From assembly GCF_000013625.1 (NCBI RefSeq), contig NC_009659.1:1984001-2048000 (forward strand): a stretch of DNA of 64,000 bases, read 5' to 3'. The notes under the pieces were generated by a model that worked only from the letters and a program-made list of their open reading frames with translations, made no database searches and was not told the DNA's origin. The position numbers and the translations under genes were made by a program. This DNA is from Janthinobacterium sp. Marseille. GTDB taxonomy: Bacteria; Pseudomonadota; Gammaproteobacteria; Burkholderiales; Burkholderiaceae_D. Shown piece by piece: positions 24,329 through 31,717 of the stretch. Position 1 is the first letter of the stretch. Each line of letters begins with the position of its first letter.

Positions 24329-26311
24329 CTATCTCCGATTTCTTACTTTCATCAAGCCTATAACCGGGGTATCCAACAGCGAACTACGATTGGCAACAAT
24401 TTTCGTTGTACGAGTATGGAACTCATCAGGTTTTGGTTCGGCATCAATAACAAGTTCAAGGCCCGACTCTCTAGAAACCTGCGTCGCCTTGGTTACTTGT
24501 TTTGCAGAAAGAGGTTGCATTCCTCTCTTAGTTTTCGAGTTGGTCTTGCCGAGATATGCCATATAGATGTGGACAGGGTCGTCAAACTCAGACACCACAA
24601 TAGTCCTGTGGTAGACCAAACTATTTATGACCTTACGTGTTCTACGGCTATGTTTGGTGTGCGCCCATTTTCCCTGGACACACAAATAGCCGAAATCCGC
24701 ACCATTTTCTAGGTAGGCTCGCACTTGGCGGAAGTCGTCATCTGCATTATCAATATCGATAAACAAACGTTTTCCAACTAAATAGCCAGCCTCAGCGAGA
24801 ATTGGATTCGTATAACGCGCACCGTCGAGTTGTATGTAGGGGCGACGTCCGGACTCTCTCCCCCCGCGCACGGTGACACTGATCGTAGTAGAAAATGTTC
24901 GCCCATTCTTTGACATCTCTTTAGGGAGGTGTCTGGTTGTGCAAAGCGGAATATCACCTTCTAGGTGATATTGCAGGTACTGTAATGGAGATAAACTTGA
25001 AAGGCCCGAATTCGGCGTGGCATTATGTTGAGCGATCGTTACATCCAATAGTTCAGCCACTTCTGCGGCCCTAATTTTGTGCTTCAACGCTTTTTCCTGC
25101 GCGTTGGGCGCACGACCACTATGCGGATTACTTCCAGTTGTCGATGGCAGTCGTTTAAACAGCTTGTTGGCGATTTGACCAAACGTGCGCTCAACGCTAT
25201 CTCGCCTCTCAAAGTGGGCTACAGCCCCCCAATTAATGACGAATCCTAGGCCTTTCCGCAGATTCTCATGAACCGGTTTCGCCAGATGCGCCAATGCACC
25301 ATCAAGCTTAGTGACACTCCAGAGCGCACCATAAGCCCTATCTATAATTCCGCTTGGTAGTCCAGCATCGGGAGGGTAATTCAGCCCGTCAACAGTAAGC
25401 TCCATTGGATGCCATCTTTTTGTAATGGCATCGCGTACGACTTTAATCACGTCTTCTTTGGTTACTTCGCTCCGATAAACGACCAAATAGGACAATATAG
25501 CTGCGGAAGCACTCTCTACCACTGCAATCAACCACAGTCTATCTAGAAGGAGATCTCGCTCAGTTCCTTCTGGAGTGCGAAAGGTTACAGTTGAATGACA
25601 GTCTATTCGATATGCGTCTATTTCCACCACATCATAAGGCTCACTGAAATGCAGAAATGGCGCATGTCCTGTTCCAACATTAAGGTGTGCTTTCGCAGCT
25701 GTCCCCTCCCTGATATTTACGGAGCGCGTAAAGTTTCGGTCCAAGACATCACGCATAAAATTACGGATGGATTTAATCCCGCGATGTTTGGTTGTAAAAG
25801 GCCACTCGGAAGCGCTTACCCCGTACTCTTGGATAGCCTTAATAAAAAGTTTATGCAGGTCGCGAGATCGTAGTCTAAATTCCGGGACATCTTTGTACTT
25901 TGCATCTTGCTTGATGAAGCGAGTAAGTTTTTCTTCTAATTCAGGAAAGCGATCCAACATCATGCCAAGCGCACCGGTTTGGCCGCCTTGCTGCTCGCCA
26001 AATTTCCTCCCTAATGGCGCGCGACGCCTATATGGTTCGATCCGAACATGTGGTACCAGCGCCCGAAAGCCGAATATCTTTCCGTCAGATGCAATTTCCA
26101 AGCATTTGCGCGCCATGCGTGGGAGACTCGCGGCTGCAATACCGGTTCTTTCGGTTATAAATTTTACTGACTGGTATTCGAAATAGAGACGCATTGCCAA
26201 TTCATAGCTCTCGTACTTCTCGACATCTTCAGACCTCAAGGCTGCTTTTTGCACTTTCGGCCAGAGGTCAAGTGGTAATGCCGTAGCTACGGCCTCTCTA
26301 CGACTCCACAT
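24329..26311 (-). CDS. tnsB: TnsB/TniA-family DDE transposase
   Basis: A 660-residue integrase-fold transposase that cuts and joins the 3' ends. The catalytic triad appears as Asp232 (VVEIDAYRID), Asp337 (SVTKLDGALAH) and Glu374 (SVERTFGQI). An N-terminal helix-turn-helix region binds the ends, and a beta-barrel plus basic tail follows after residue ~470. It overlaps tnsA by 14 nt. The upstream repeats at 27133-27286 may be its binding sites. Confidence 0.9.
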   Translation of the reverse strand: MWSRREAVATALPLDLWPKVQKAALRSEDVEKYESYELAMRLYFEYQSVKFITERTGIAAASLPRMARKCLEIASDGKIFGFRALVPHVRIEPYRRRAPLGRKFGEQQGGQTGALGMMLDRFPELEEKLTRFIKQDAKYKDVPEFRLRSRDLHKLFIKAIQEYGVSASEWPFTTKHRGIKSIRNFMRDVLDRNFTRSVNIREGTAAKAHLNVGTGHAPFLHFSEPYDVVEIDAYRIDCHSTVTFRTPEGTERDLLLDRLWLIAVVESASAAILSYLVVYRSEVTKEDVIKVVRDAITKRWHPMELTVDGLNYPPDAGLPSGIIDRAYGALWSVTKLDGALAHLAKPVHENLRKGLGFVINWGAVAHFERRDSVERTFGQIANKLFKRLPSTTGSNPHSGRAPNAQEKALKHKIRAAEVAELLDVTIAQHNATPNSGLSSLSPLQYLQYHLEGDIPLCTTRHLPKEMSKNGRTFSTTISVTVRGGRESGRRPYIQLDGARYTNPILAEAGYLVGKRLFIDIDNADDDFRQVRAYLENGADFGYLCVQGKWAHTKHSRRTRKVINSLVYHRTIVVSEFDDPVHIYMAYLGKTNSKTKRGMQPLSAKQVTKATQVSRESGLELVIDAEPKPDEFHTRTTKIVANRSSLLDTPVIGLMKVRNRR

Positions 26312-27005
26312 ATCGAGCCCTTTGATTCCATGACCATCTTGTAGATCTGCCGAATGGCTTCTTCGTAAGATCTAAGGAGATATGGCTTTGAAGCGCGTAA
26401 CGAACAAGAAGCCCTATTACCACCGATTCGTCATAATCAATCAAATCGGAAAGCAGTTCTCCAACTGTCCCATCTGATTGATCTCGCAATCTACTAATAA
26501 GCGCTATTAGAGTGGGTGTTTGGTGCTGATCCCGAATGGCTGCGGCGAAAGCAATAGCTTTCAGCCACCTACAAGCAGATTGCACATGCGGCTTGAGTTC
26601 GTTGTCGCTGAAAACACGATACGAAACTCCTTGTTTGGCCGCAGCGGAAGATTGAGCCAAAAGTTGAGGTCGGGCTTCGACCAGCTCCTTTTCCGTACTT
26701 TTTACTTCATGCCACTCTGTTTTACCATTTGTTAACTCAACTATGGCATCGAGCTGCGTTCCTCTAACTTCTTTTTCGTCGTGAGAAATGATGTTTTCGG
26801 GATGGAGGTCAAAGGATTTGACCTCAGGATTAATTTCTAGAAAATGTATCCAATGAACAAGTTGCCGATCGCTAGGCAGCAACCAGTCGGCATTCATCTT
26901 GGGACTGTAAATTAGCCAAAGATTATTATTTCTATGCCCGCGCGCGCGGTATGCGTCCATTACATGCAAACGCTGCGTACTCTTCAATGAAGGATTTGAT
27001 TTCAT
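26298..27005 (-). CDS. tnsA: TnsA-family endonuclease subunit
   Basis: A 235-residue protein with a restriction-endonuclease-like core. Likely active-site residues are the Asp of TQLDAIVEL and Glu-Val-Lys of TEWHEVKST (residues ~85-105), preceded by HFLEINPEVKSFDLHPE. TnsA cuts the 5' ends so that TnsAB moves by cut-and-paste. The C-terminal half is helical and probably contacts TnsC. The ATG at 27005 (preceded by GAAGGTG) is used; a TTG one codon earlier is possible. First gene of the operon, next to the presumed element end. Confidence 0.82.
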   Translation of the reverse strand: MKSNPSLKSTQRLHVMDAYRARGHRNNNLWLIYSPKMNADWLLPSDRQLVHWIHFLEINPEVKSFDLHPENIISHDEKEVRGTQLDAIVELTNGKTEWHEVKSTEKELVEARPQLLAQSSAAAKQGVSYRVFSDNELKPHVQSACRWLKAIAFAAAIRDQHQTPTLIALISRLRDQSDGTVGELLSDLIDYDESVVIGLLVRYALQSHISLDLTKKPFGRSTRWSWNQRARYVES

Positions 27006-27132
27006 CAAAGCACCTTCAGGAAACGCGGTCCAAAAGGCGCGTTTTAAGGTCGGGCTTTTTACATTAGTTCAAAACGATGTGATGTCAAGATAACGGTGTC
27101 CGGCCTTGATAAAAAGCTCGCATAGTTTTAAC

Positions 27133-27286
27133 AACTTTAGTTCCCGCAGCATTATTTTTACAAAATTACTTCCACAAAAAGGAACTAAAGTTGCTATCTG
27201 AGTTAGGAGGCAGCATCAAAATCAATTTGTAAATTGTTGATTTTTATGGAATTCAATTGACTTTGGCAGGTTGTAACTTTAGTTCC
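27133..27286. repeat. Three copies of a 12-bp repeat, possible transposon-end sites
   Basis: AACTTTAGTTCC occurs at 27133-27144 and 27275-27286, and its complement GGAACTAAAGTT at 27181-27192. The copies lie in the 350-bp AT-rich gap upstream of tnsA, where a Tn7-like right end with several TnsB sites would be. The third copy is preceded by TGT. The mixed orientation is not typical of Tn7, so an operator function is also possible. Confidence 0.6.
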
Positions 27287-27316
27287 GAGCACTTTTATGG
27301 GATGCCCAGAACAACC

Positions 27317-27345
27317 AGACCGGCCTAACTTGCCGGTCTTTTTTT
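27317..27345 (+). terminator. Rho-independent terminator at the left prophage side
   Basis: Stem AGACCGGC/GCCGGTCT with a 7-base loop, then seven T. It points right, but no rightward gene precedes it in the integrated form. In the circular phage it would follow the regulator gene at 34306-34626. Confidence 0.85.
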
Positions 27346-27361
27346 GTGCTCGAGGAAATCA

Positions 27362-27724
27362 ATGCGCTATCCAAATACGCGGTACGGGAACCCAACTGAA
27401 CTTCAATATTACACACAAGGTTTATCGGTCAAACAGATCGCCAGGCAGTTGAAACGATCAGAAAAATCTGTGACCGAATGGCTTAACGGGAACAGAAAAA
27501 TTCCTTTTTGGGTGCCGGAACTGTTGCGACTACGACACATGGAGGCAGATATTAGAATGCGGCAAATGGGATTCGGGGAGCAAAAACGAACACTGGGAAT
27601 CGTCAAAGACAATGTCATTCACTTCCACCGCCCTCGAGACCTGTCATGCGACAAGCGATCAAGCGCCCTACGAACTGCTTCAGCCTTGCCAATACCAGCA
27701 GAGCCAGCAAGGGAATGCTCATAA
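27362..27724 (+). CDS. Small helix-turn-helix phage protein
   Basis: A 120-residue protein whose N-terminal ~60 residues form a probable DNA-binding domain (LSVKQIARQLKRSEKSVTEW; NGNRKIPFWVPELLRLR). The ATG at 27362 has CGAGGAAA upstream. The C-terminal 40 residues are less regular and overlap, in antisense, the 3' end of the next gene. Likely a phage regulator; the target is unknown. It follows the terminator at 27317-27345. Confidence 0.6.
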   Translation: MRYPNTRYGNPTELQYYTQGLSVKQIARQLKRSEKSVTEWLNGNRKIPFWVPELLRLRHMEADIRMRQMGFGEQKRTLGIVKDNVIHFHRPRDLSCDKRSSALRTASALPIPAEPARECS

Positions 27725-27975
27725 CCGATTAGCCTAGCAGCCACCCGATGATCCCCCAGCACGGCAGTTAGTAGCTTTTGATACTCAATGCCGTACTGCT
27801 CATTCGCGCCCAAAGGACGAGGCATTTTTTCTTTGCAACGGCGCGCATCTGCAATAAGCCATCGCCAAAGCCAATACAACAAATAGGCAGTCCAAAAAAT
27901 AAGCAGCGCCAAGCGATACCAGCCTGACAGTATCCATGCAGACGCGACATCAAAATAGAATTGTATTGGCGACAT
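27619..27975 (-). CDS. Inovirus accessory membrane protein, unknown function
   Basis: A 118-residue protein with one or two N-terminal membrane helices (ALLIFWTAYLLYWLWRWL) and a soluble C-terminal part (YQKLLTAVLGDHRVAARLI). I do not recognise a named family; proteins with this plan are common in filamentous prophages of Burkholderiales. Its 3' end overlaps the convergent HTH gene by 106 nt. No clear ribosome site decides between starts. Confidence 0.6.
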   Translation of the reverse strand: MSPIQFYFDVASAWILSGWYRLALLIFWTAYLLYWLWRWLIADARRCKEKMPRPLGANEQYGIEYQKLLTAVLGDHRVAARLIGYEHSLAGSAGIGKAEAVRRALDRLSHDRSRGRWK

Positions 27976-28065
27976 GCAACAATTCTAACAAATGAGCATA
28001 GGGCTCCGGACGATTGTACAAAAACTGTGAATTTCGCAGAAACTTGTTAATTCACAGCGCTTACT

Positions 28066-28650
28066 CTATAGCGTCATGCCTTTATCAAACGCGACCATCC
28101 TCATATCTATGACTAACGACAAAACCGCGTGCGACTTTTCTTCAAGATCATCACTTAATAGTAATTCAACAAATGTGACTCCATCGCGGTAAATATCGTA
28201 TTCACCGTACTGACTTACAACTTTTTGTATTGAGCGTTCATATATATCTATCAACTCCTGCATAGCTTGAGGCAAGTCGGCAAATGGCTCGACCAATTCA
28301 ACATATGGAATTTCCATAAATGGTATAGCCATAAGGGATGCCTTGTAATGGCTAAATTGTTTGTAATCAAAGGACGATATCAGATAGTGGTCTAACCGCT
28401 CGGCGCTAAGAGCCTTAACAAGAGACTCAATGGTTTGGAAAATTCGCTTAGTGAGTCCATCTATCAGCGCCAACCGAAATTCCAAGTCCACTTTACGTCT
28501 TTCATCATCAAGACGCTTAGCATGGCCTAATTGATGCCTAGCAAGCATATAGGCGGCGAAAATAGCCAGAACAGAAAATATCGCTTGAAACCAAGCGGCC
28601 AACCCATCGTGATCTTCAACCCACACTAAATAAGCGTCAAACGATTCCAT
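28066..28650 (-). CDS. Membrane-anchored hypothetical protein (phage accessory)
   Basis: A 194-residue protein with an N-terminal membrane helix (AAWFQAIFSVLAIFAAYML), followed by a cytoplasmic helical region (KRLDDERRKVDLEFRLALID). A mixed C-terminal domain follows. The ATG at 28650 is preferred over 28686 because the longer N-terminus overlaps rep and lacks a ribosome site. The architecture recalls small membrane proteins carried by prophages as superinfection or anti-phage functions. That is only a suggestion; no family is recognised. Confidence 0.6.
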   Translation of the reverse strand: MESFDAYLVWVEDHDGLAAWFQAIFSVLAIFAAYMLARHQLGHAKRLDDERRKVDLEFRLALIDGLTKRIFQTIESLVKALSAERLDHYLISSFDYKQFSHYKASLMAIPFMEIPYVELVEPFADLPQAMQELIDIYERSIQKVVSQYGEYDIYRDGVTFVELLLSDDLEEKSHAVLSLVIDMRMVAFDKGMTL

Positions 28651-28685
28651 ACAGCCCCCATATAATTTGCGGGAACCATAGCACA

Positions 28686-29588
28686 TTAAAATGGCGCCAT
28701 GCTATCCAAATGCTGGCCAGGGGCCGTAGCTATCCACACAATGCCCAAGGCGTTATTGCACCAGATCGTCATCCCTTCCATATTTCCAGCCTCAGCAACA
28801 GCGACAGCAGCATTCACAGCACCTAGCATGTCGTCGCTATGCAAACGCCATTGAACAACCTCAGGCTTTGGAATACCACGGCTTGAGAAAAACCGCTTTT
28901 GATCGATCTCGCGGCAGTCCATCGCCTTGGTGCAGTACTTGGCTATATACGCCGCCAGTTTGTGAATGCCGTTCTTGCCAAATCCGAATCGGTGCGGGTC
29001 ACGCACGTTGACCTGACCCATTTGCTGGCCAGCTTCGTTCTTGCCAAGCACACGTTGCCAGATAGAACGCAGGAGCTGGTAGTTTTGGCGACCGTGCACA
29101 GCTATGTGAAAGTGTATCGCCCCCCTCTTCTGGTTTTCCATCACTGCTACATAGTGAAACGCATGCTGCACCTTGCGTAGACGGCGGGTGAATTCTTTCC
29201 AGTGCTTGAGTGCCAGTTCGCGGTCGGTCAAGTTTTCTCTATAGGTCAGTGTAACGAGGCGATCAGCGCCAATCTGTTTGCAGCGGTCTCTGACGGTTTG
29301 CTTGGCCTTGTTGCCAGCTACACGGTCATTGCGTTCGCGTTCTTCGGATTCGCCGCGCTTAGTGCGATTTGTAGGGAATGGAGACAGTGCGGCACCGTTG
29401 AAGTGCTTATCCTTGGTCACGCTGACTTCCATCTGGCCGTCAGGGAATGTTTTGTGACGCAAAGTGAAAGCGTCATACCAGCCGTTGCGCGGCGGTTGCT
29501 TTTCGCCTGCGAAGCCTTGAGGAACGATTACAACAGGATCGAAACTAACGTATGACAGGTCATCGTCATTTTGATATTCTTGATTCAT
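28686..29588 (-). CDS. HUH rolling-circle replication initiator (phage Rep)
   Basis: A 300-residue endonuclease that nicks the double-stranded phage DNA to start rolling-circle replication. The motifs are in order: motif 1 LVTLTYREN (residues ~111-119), the HUH metal site AIHFHIAVHG with His159 and His161, and motif 3 KLAAYIAKYCTK with Tyr214 and Tyr218. It is the functional counterpart of pII of Ff phages. It lies last on the leftward strand, consistent with the circular phage being opened downstream of it. The nick site probably lies in 29891-30143. Confidence 0.85.
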   Translation of the reverse strand: MNQEYQNDDDLSYVSFDPVVIVPQGFAGEKQPPRNGWYDAFTLRHKTFPDGQMEVSVTKDKHFNGAALSPFPTNRTKRGESEERERNDRVAGNKAKQTVRDRCKQIGADRLVTLTYRENLTDRELALKHWKEFTRRLRKVQHAFHYVAVMENQKRGAIHFHIAVHGRQNYQLLRSIWQRVLGKNEAGQQMGQVNVRDPHRFGFGKNGIHKLAAYIAKYCTKAMDCREIDQKRFFSSRGIPKPEVVQWRLHSDDMLGAVNAAVAVAEAGNMEGMTIWCNNALGIVWIATAPGQHLDSMAPF

Positions 29589-29693
29589 TCAGTAGCCATC
29601 GAGAGTGGTTATCTGGACGCCCTGACAGGACTGCAATCTTGTCGGGGCATTTTTATTAGTACAATTGCCTTGTCACTTACTTTAAAAAAAACC

Positions 29694-29870
29694 ATGACCC
29701 GAACCGAATGGAAAGTCATCTGGATTAACACACTCACCAATCGGGGTGTTGGCCGCGACCAAGCAAGAGCTTTGTTTCAGATAACCTACGGGTCAACTCA
29801 AATAGACTTGACATCCGATCCAATCAAGGCCGCAGCTACCTTGCCAGCTTCACTAATCCATTCCGTCTGA
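29694..29870 (+). CDS. Small phage protein (58 aa)
   Basis: The frame begins MTRTEWKVIWINTLTNRGVG and resembles a compact helix-turn-helix-like unit (GVGRDQARALFQITYGS). It is followed within 2 nt by a strong terminator, which supports expression. It is the only rightward gene between rep and zot. Function unknown. Confidence 0.55.
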   Translation: MTRTEWKVIWINTLTNRGVGRDQARALFQITYGSTQIDLTSDPIKAAATLPASLIHSV

Positions 29871-29871
29871 T

Positions 29872-29890
29872 AAGGCTTTCAGCCTTTTTT
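29872..29890 (+). terminator. Rho-independent terminator after the 58-aa gene
   Basis: Stem AAGGCT/AGCCTT, loop TTC, then four further T. Confidence 0.8.
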
Positions 29891-30143
29891 ACCTATTCTT
29901 TGCACGTTAAATTTCCGTGCGTGTTCTTAAGTATTGCTAATACAAGTTTAGGCGCCGGCTTCGCCGTCGCCGTGCTCCTCCGTCCGCGCGGCTCGTCTCA
30001 GGCGTCGCCATCACTAAAGTCAAAAGCGGTTTGGCATGGCGCGATAACGGGCTGTAGTTGATTTGATTCGGTGCGCGCATAGGTTGGTAGTCAATTGAGT
30101 GAGTTAATGGTCTATATGGGCGCTTCGCCCCATACCCCGATAC
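29891..30143. promoter_or_regulatory. Inovirus intergenic region, candidate replication origin and packaging signal
   Basis: 253 bp without a gene between zot and rep, the place where Ff-like phages keep their origins and packaging hairpin. It holds a sudden GC-rich block with short inverted repeats at 29952-30010 (GGCGCCGGCTTCGCCG) and a hairpin TATGGGCGCTTCGCCCCATA at 30115-30134, ten bases beyond the zot stop. The hairpin may also end the leftward zot transcript. The nick site cannot be fixed by eye. Confidence 0.5.
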
Positions 30144-31361
30144 CTAAGAAGCCTTGCCTGGCATATTGCTGCCGGGATTAACACTGACACGAGGCGCGTC
30201 ACAGGTGACGTAAAACTTCACAGCCTCAAAACTGACCTCAGCGATGCAGTCATTCATGCTTCGCACGGCATAACCGGAACGCACCAGTTCATCCTCGTTA
30301 AGCGTGTAGACCGCCTGGCCGTTTTGCGACACTGCAAACAAGTACATCGAGTGCGACGCGCTTTTGAGATACCCGGAGATATGCAAGCCTAGGCCGAGAA
30401 GCGGATGCGACTTATCCGGCTTGGATTCTGCGACAAGCGGCTCCGCAGGAGGTGGCGCTTCAACCTTAGTTGCTGGCGGTTTGGCCGGGGAACTTTGTGC
30501 AATAGGCGCGGGTTTAGATCTAGGTTTATCCGCGACCTTTGTTTTCATCTTCAAGATGTTCATATCCGTAGTGGACACAATCACAATAAAGATCAAAAAC
30601 ATGAGCGCCGCACCTTTGAACGTCCAATGCTTCCAGATAGGTACGATGTCTTTAGCAGCAGCTTCTCGGCCAGCGGTAGTGGACTGCGTATGCGATCGGT
30701 AGTACTTGAAGAATGCGGGGTCGTAATGGCGAGTAGTTTCGTTCATTTCAGTACCGCCAACACCGTCGAGAACCTTACGGATGTAGCGATCCTCAAAGCC
30801 AAGGTGAACAGCCTTACGAACGCGATAGCACAGCTGTACAAGCTCTTTAATTGCTCGATTCATTTTGCCGTGGCTCTGCGTCATCAACAGCACATCAGCA
30901 CGGCCATGGCGATGTTCAGCAAACCACTCTTCGACTGCAATTGGCGTACCTCGGGCAGGCAGCGCTTTATGACATTCGTCGATTACATACAAAGGACCTT
31001 CACCGGTAACGGGATGCCGCCAAGGGTCAGTCCAGCGTGTCAGGTCAGTTTCTTCGTCGTACTCTTCGCGGCCGTAATCCTCAACATTAGCGAATGGATT
31101 TGCATTAAATGACTGTTCACCTGGCGTAGTGCCAAAACGCTTAAACATGAAAGCCGCTTTGACCTCATCGATAACCGGACGCGGCTTCATGGTGCGACGA
31201 CGAATATCCAACAGTGCGCGCCATTCAGGAGGAAATGCATCCAACAGCAAAGGCAAATTGGTAATAACCCTCCGGCCTTCACTGAGCGCGGGTATCACGT
31301 GAAAAGCCACCGCTTCATATGACTTACCGCCACCTGGCGCACCAAGCAAAAGATTAATCAT
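30144..31361 (-). CDS. zot: Zot/pI-like phage assembly ATPase
   Basis: A 405-residue inner-membrane ATPase that powers filamentous phage extrusion. Walker A is GAPGGGKS at residues 7-14, and Walker B is PLYVIDECHKALP. There is one membrane helix (AALMFLIFIVIVSTT), then a Pro/Lys-rich linker and a periplasmic C-terminal domain with paired Cys. Starts with MINLLLGAPG. It lies 2 nt after the pVI gene, so coupled translation is likely. No separate pIV secretin is seen, so the phage probably uses a host secretin. Toxin activity as in Vibrio Zot is not implied. Confidence 0.93.
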   Translation of the reverse strand: MINLLLGAPGGGKSYEAVAFHVIPALSEGRRVITNLPLLLDAFPPEWRALLDIRRRTMKPRPVIDEVKAAFMFKRFGTTPGEQSFNANPFANVEDYGREEYDEETDLTRWTDPWRHPVTGEGPLYVIDECHKALPARGTPIAVEEWFAEHRHGRADVLLMTQSHGKMNRAIKELVQLCYRVRKAVHLGFEDRYIRKVLDGVGGTEMNETTRHYDPAFFKYYRSHTQSTTAGREAAAKDIVPIWKHWTFKGAALMFLIFIVIVSTTDMNILKMKTKVADKPRSKPAPIAQSSPAKPPATKVEAPPPAEPLVAESKPDKSHPLLGLGLHISGYLKSASHSMYLFAVSQNGQAVYTLNEDELVRSGYAVRSMNDCIAEVSFEAVKFYVTCDAPRVSVNPGSNMPGKAS

Positions 31362-31363
31362 GA

Positions 31364-31708
31364 CTAGCTACCCAGGCGGGTAAAAGGAATGATCTGCAAC
31401 GTCAGCTTAATAAGAATGGCCGCGAGAATGATTGCCAGCGCCTCCCCTACCCTGATCAGGCCAACCATGTTCACCACGTCAGCAGGCAAACCGCCGACAT
31501 ACTGAGCAGGATTGAACAATGCAAAGCCATCCACACCTGGCAACGCATCCAGAATGCCTTGAATCAATTTGAGGAACTGTTCAAAGAACCAGCAACCCAG
31601 ATCAGTACCAAGGAACCACAGCGCCGCGAATACAGCCACAGCGAGTGCACCACACCACGTTGCGAAGGCGACCACCTTGGCAAGAATTGCAGTAAAAAAT
31701 AAGCCCAT
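31364..31708 (-). CDS. pVI-like minor coat protein (DUF2523)
   Basis: A 114-residue very hydrophobic protein with three membrane helices: AKVVAFATWCGALAVAVFAA, a middle helix before GVDGFALFNPAQYVGG, and ALAIILAAILIKLTLQIIPF. Size and place between pIII and Zot match pVI, which caps one virion end with pIII. Nine nucleotides separate it from the pIII-like gene. Confidence 0.85.
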   Translation of the reverse strand: MGLFFTAILAKVVAFATWCGALAVAVFAALWFLGTDLGCWFFEQFLKLIQGILDALPGVDGFALFNPAQYVGGLPADVVNMVGLIRVGEALAIILAAILIKLTLQIIPFTRLGS

Positions 31709-31717
31709 GTCAGCACC

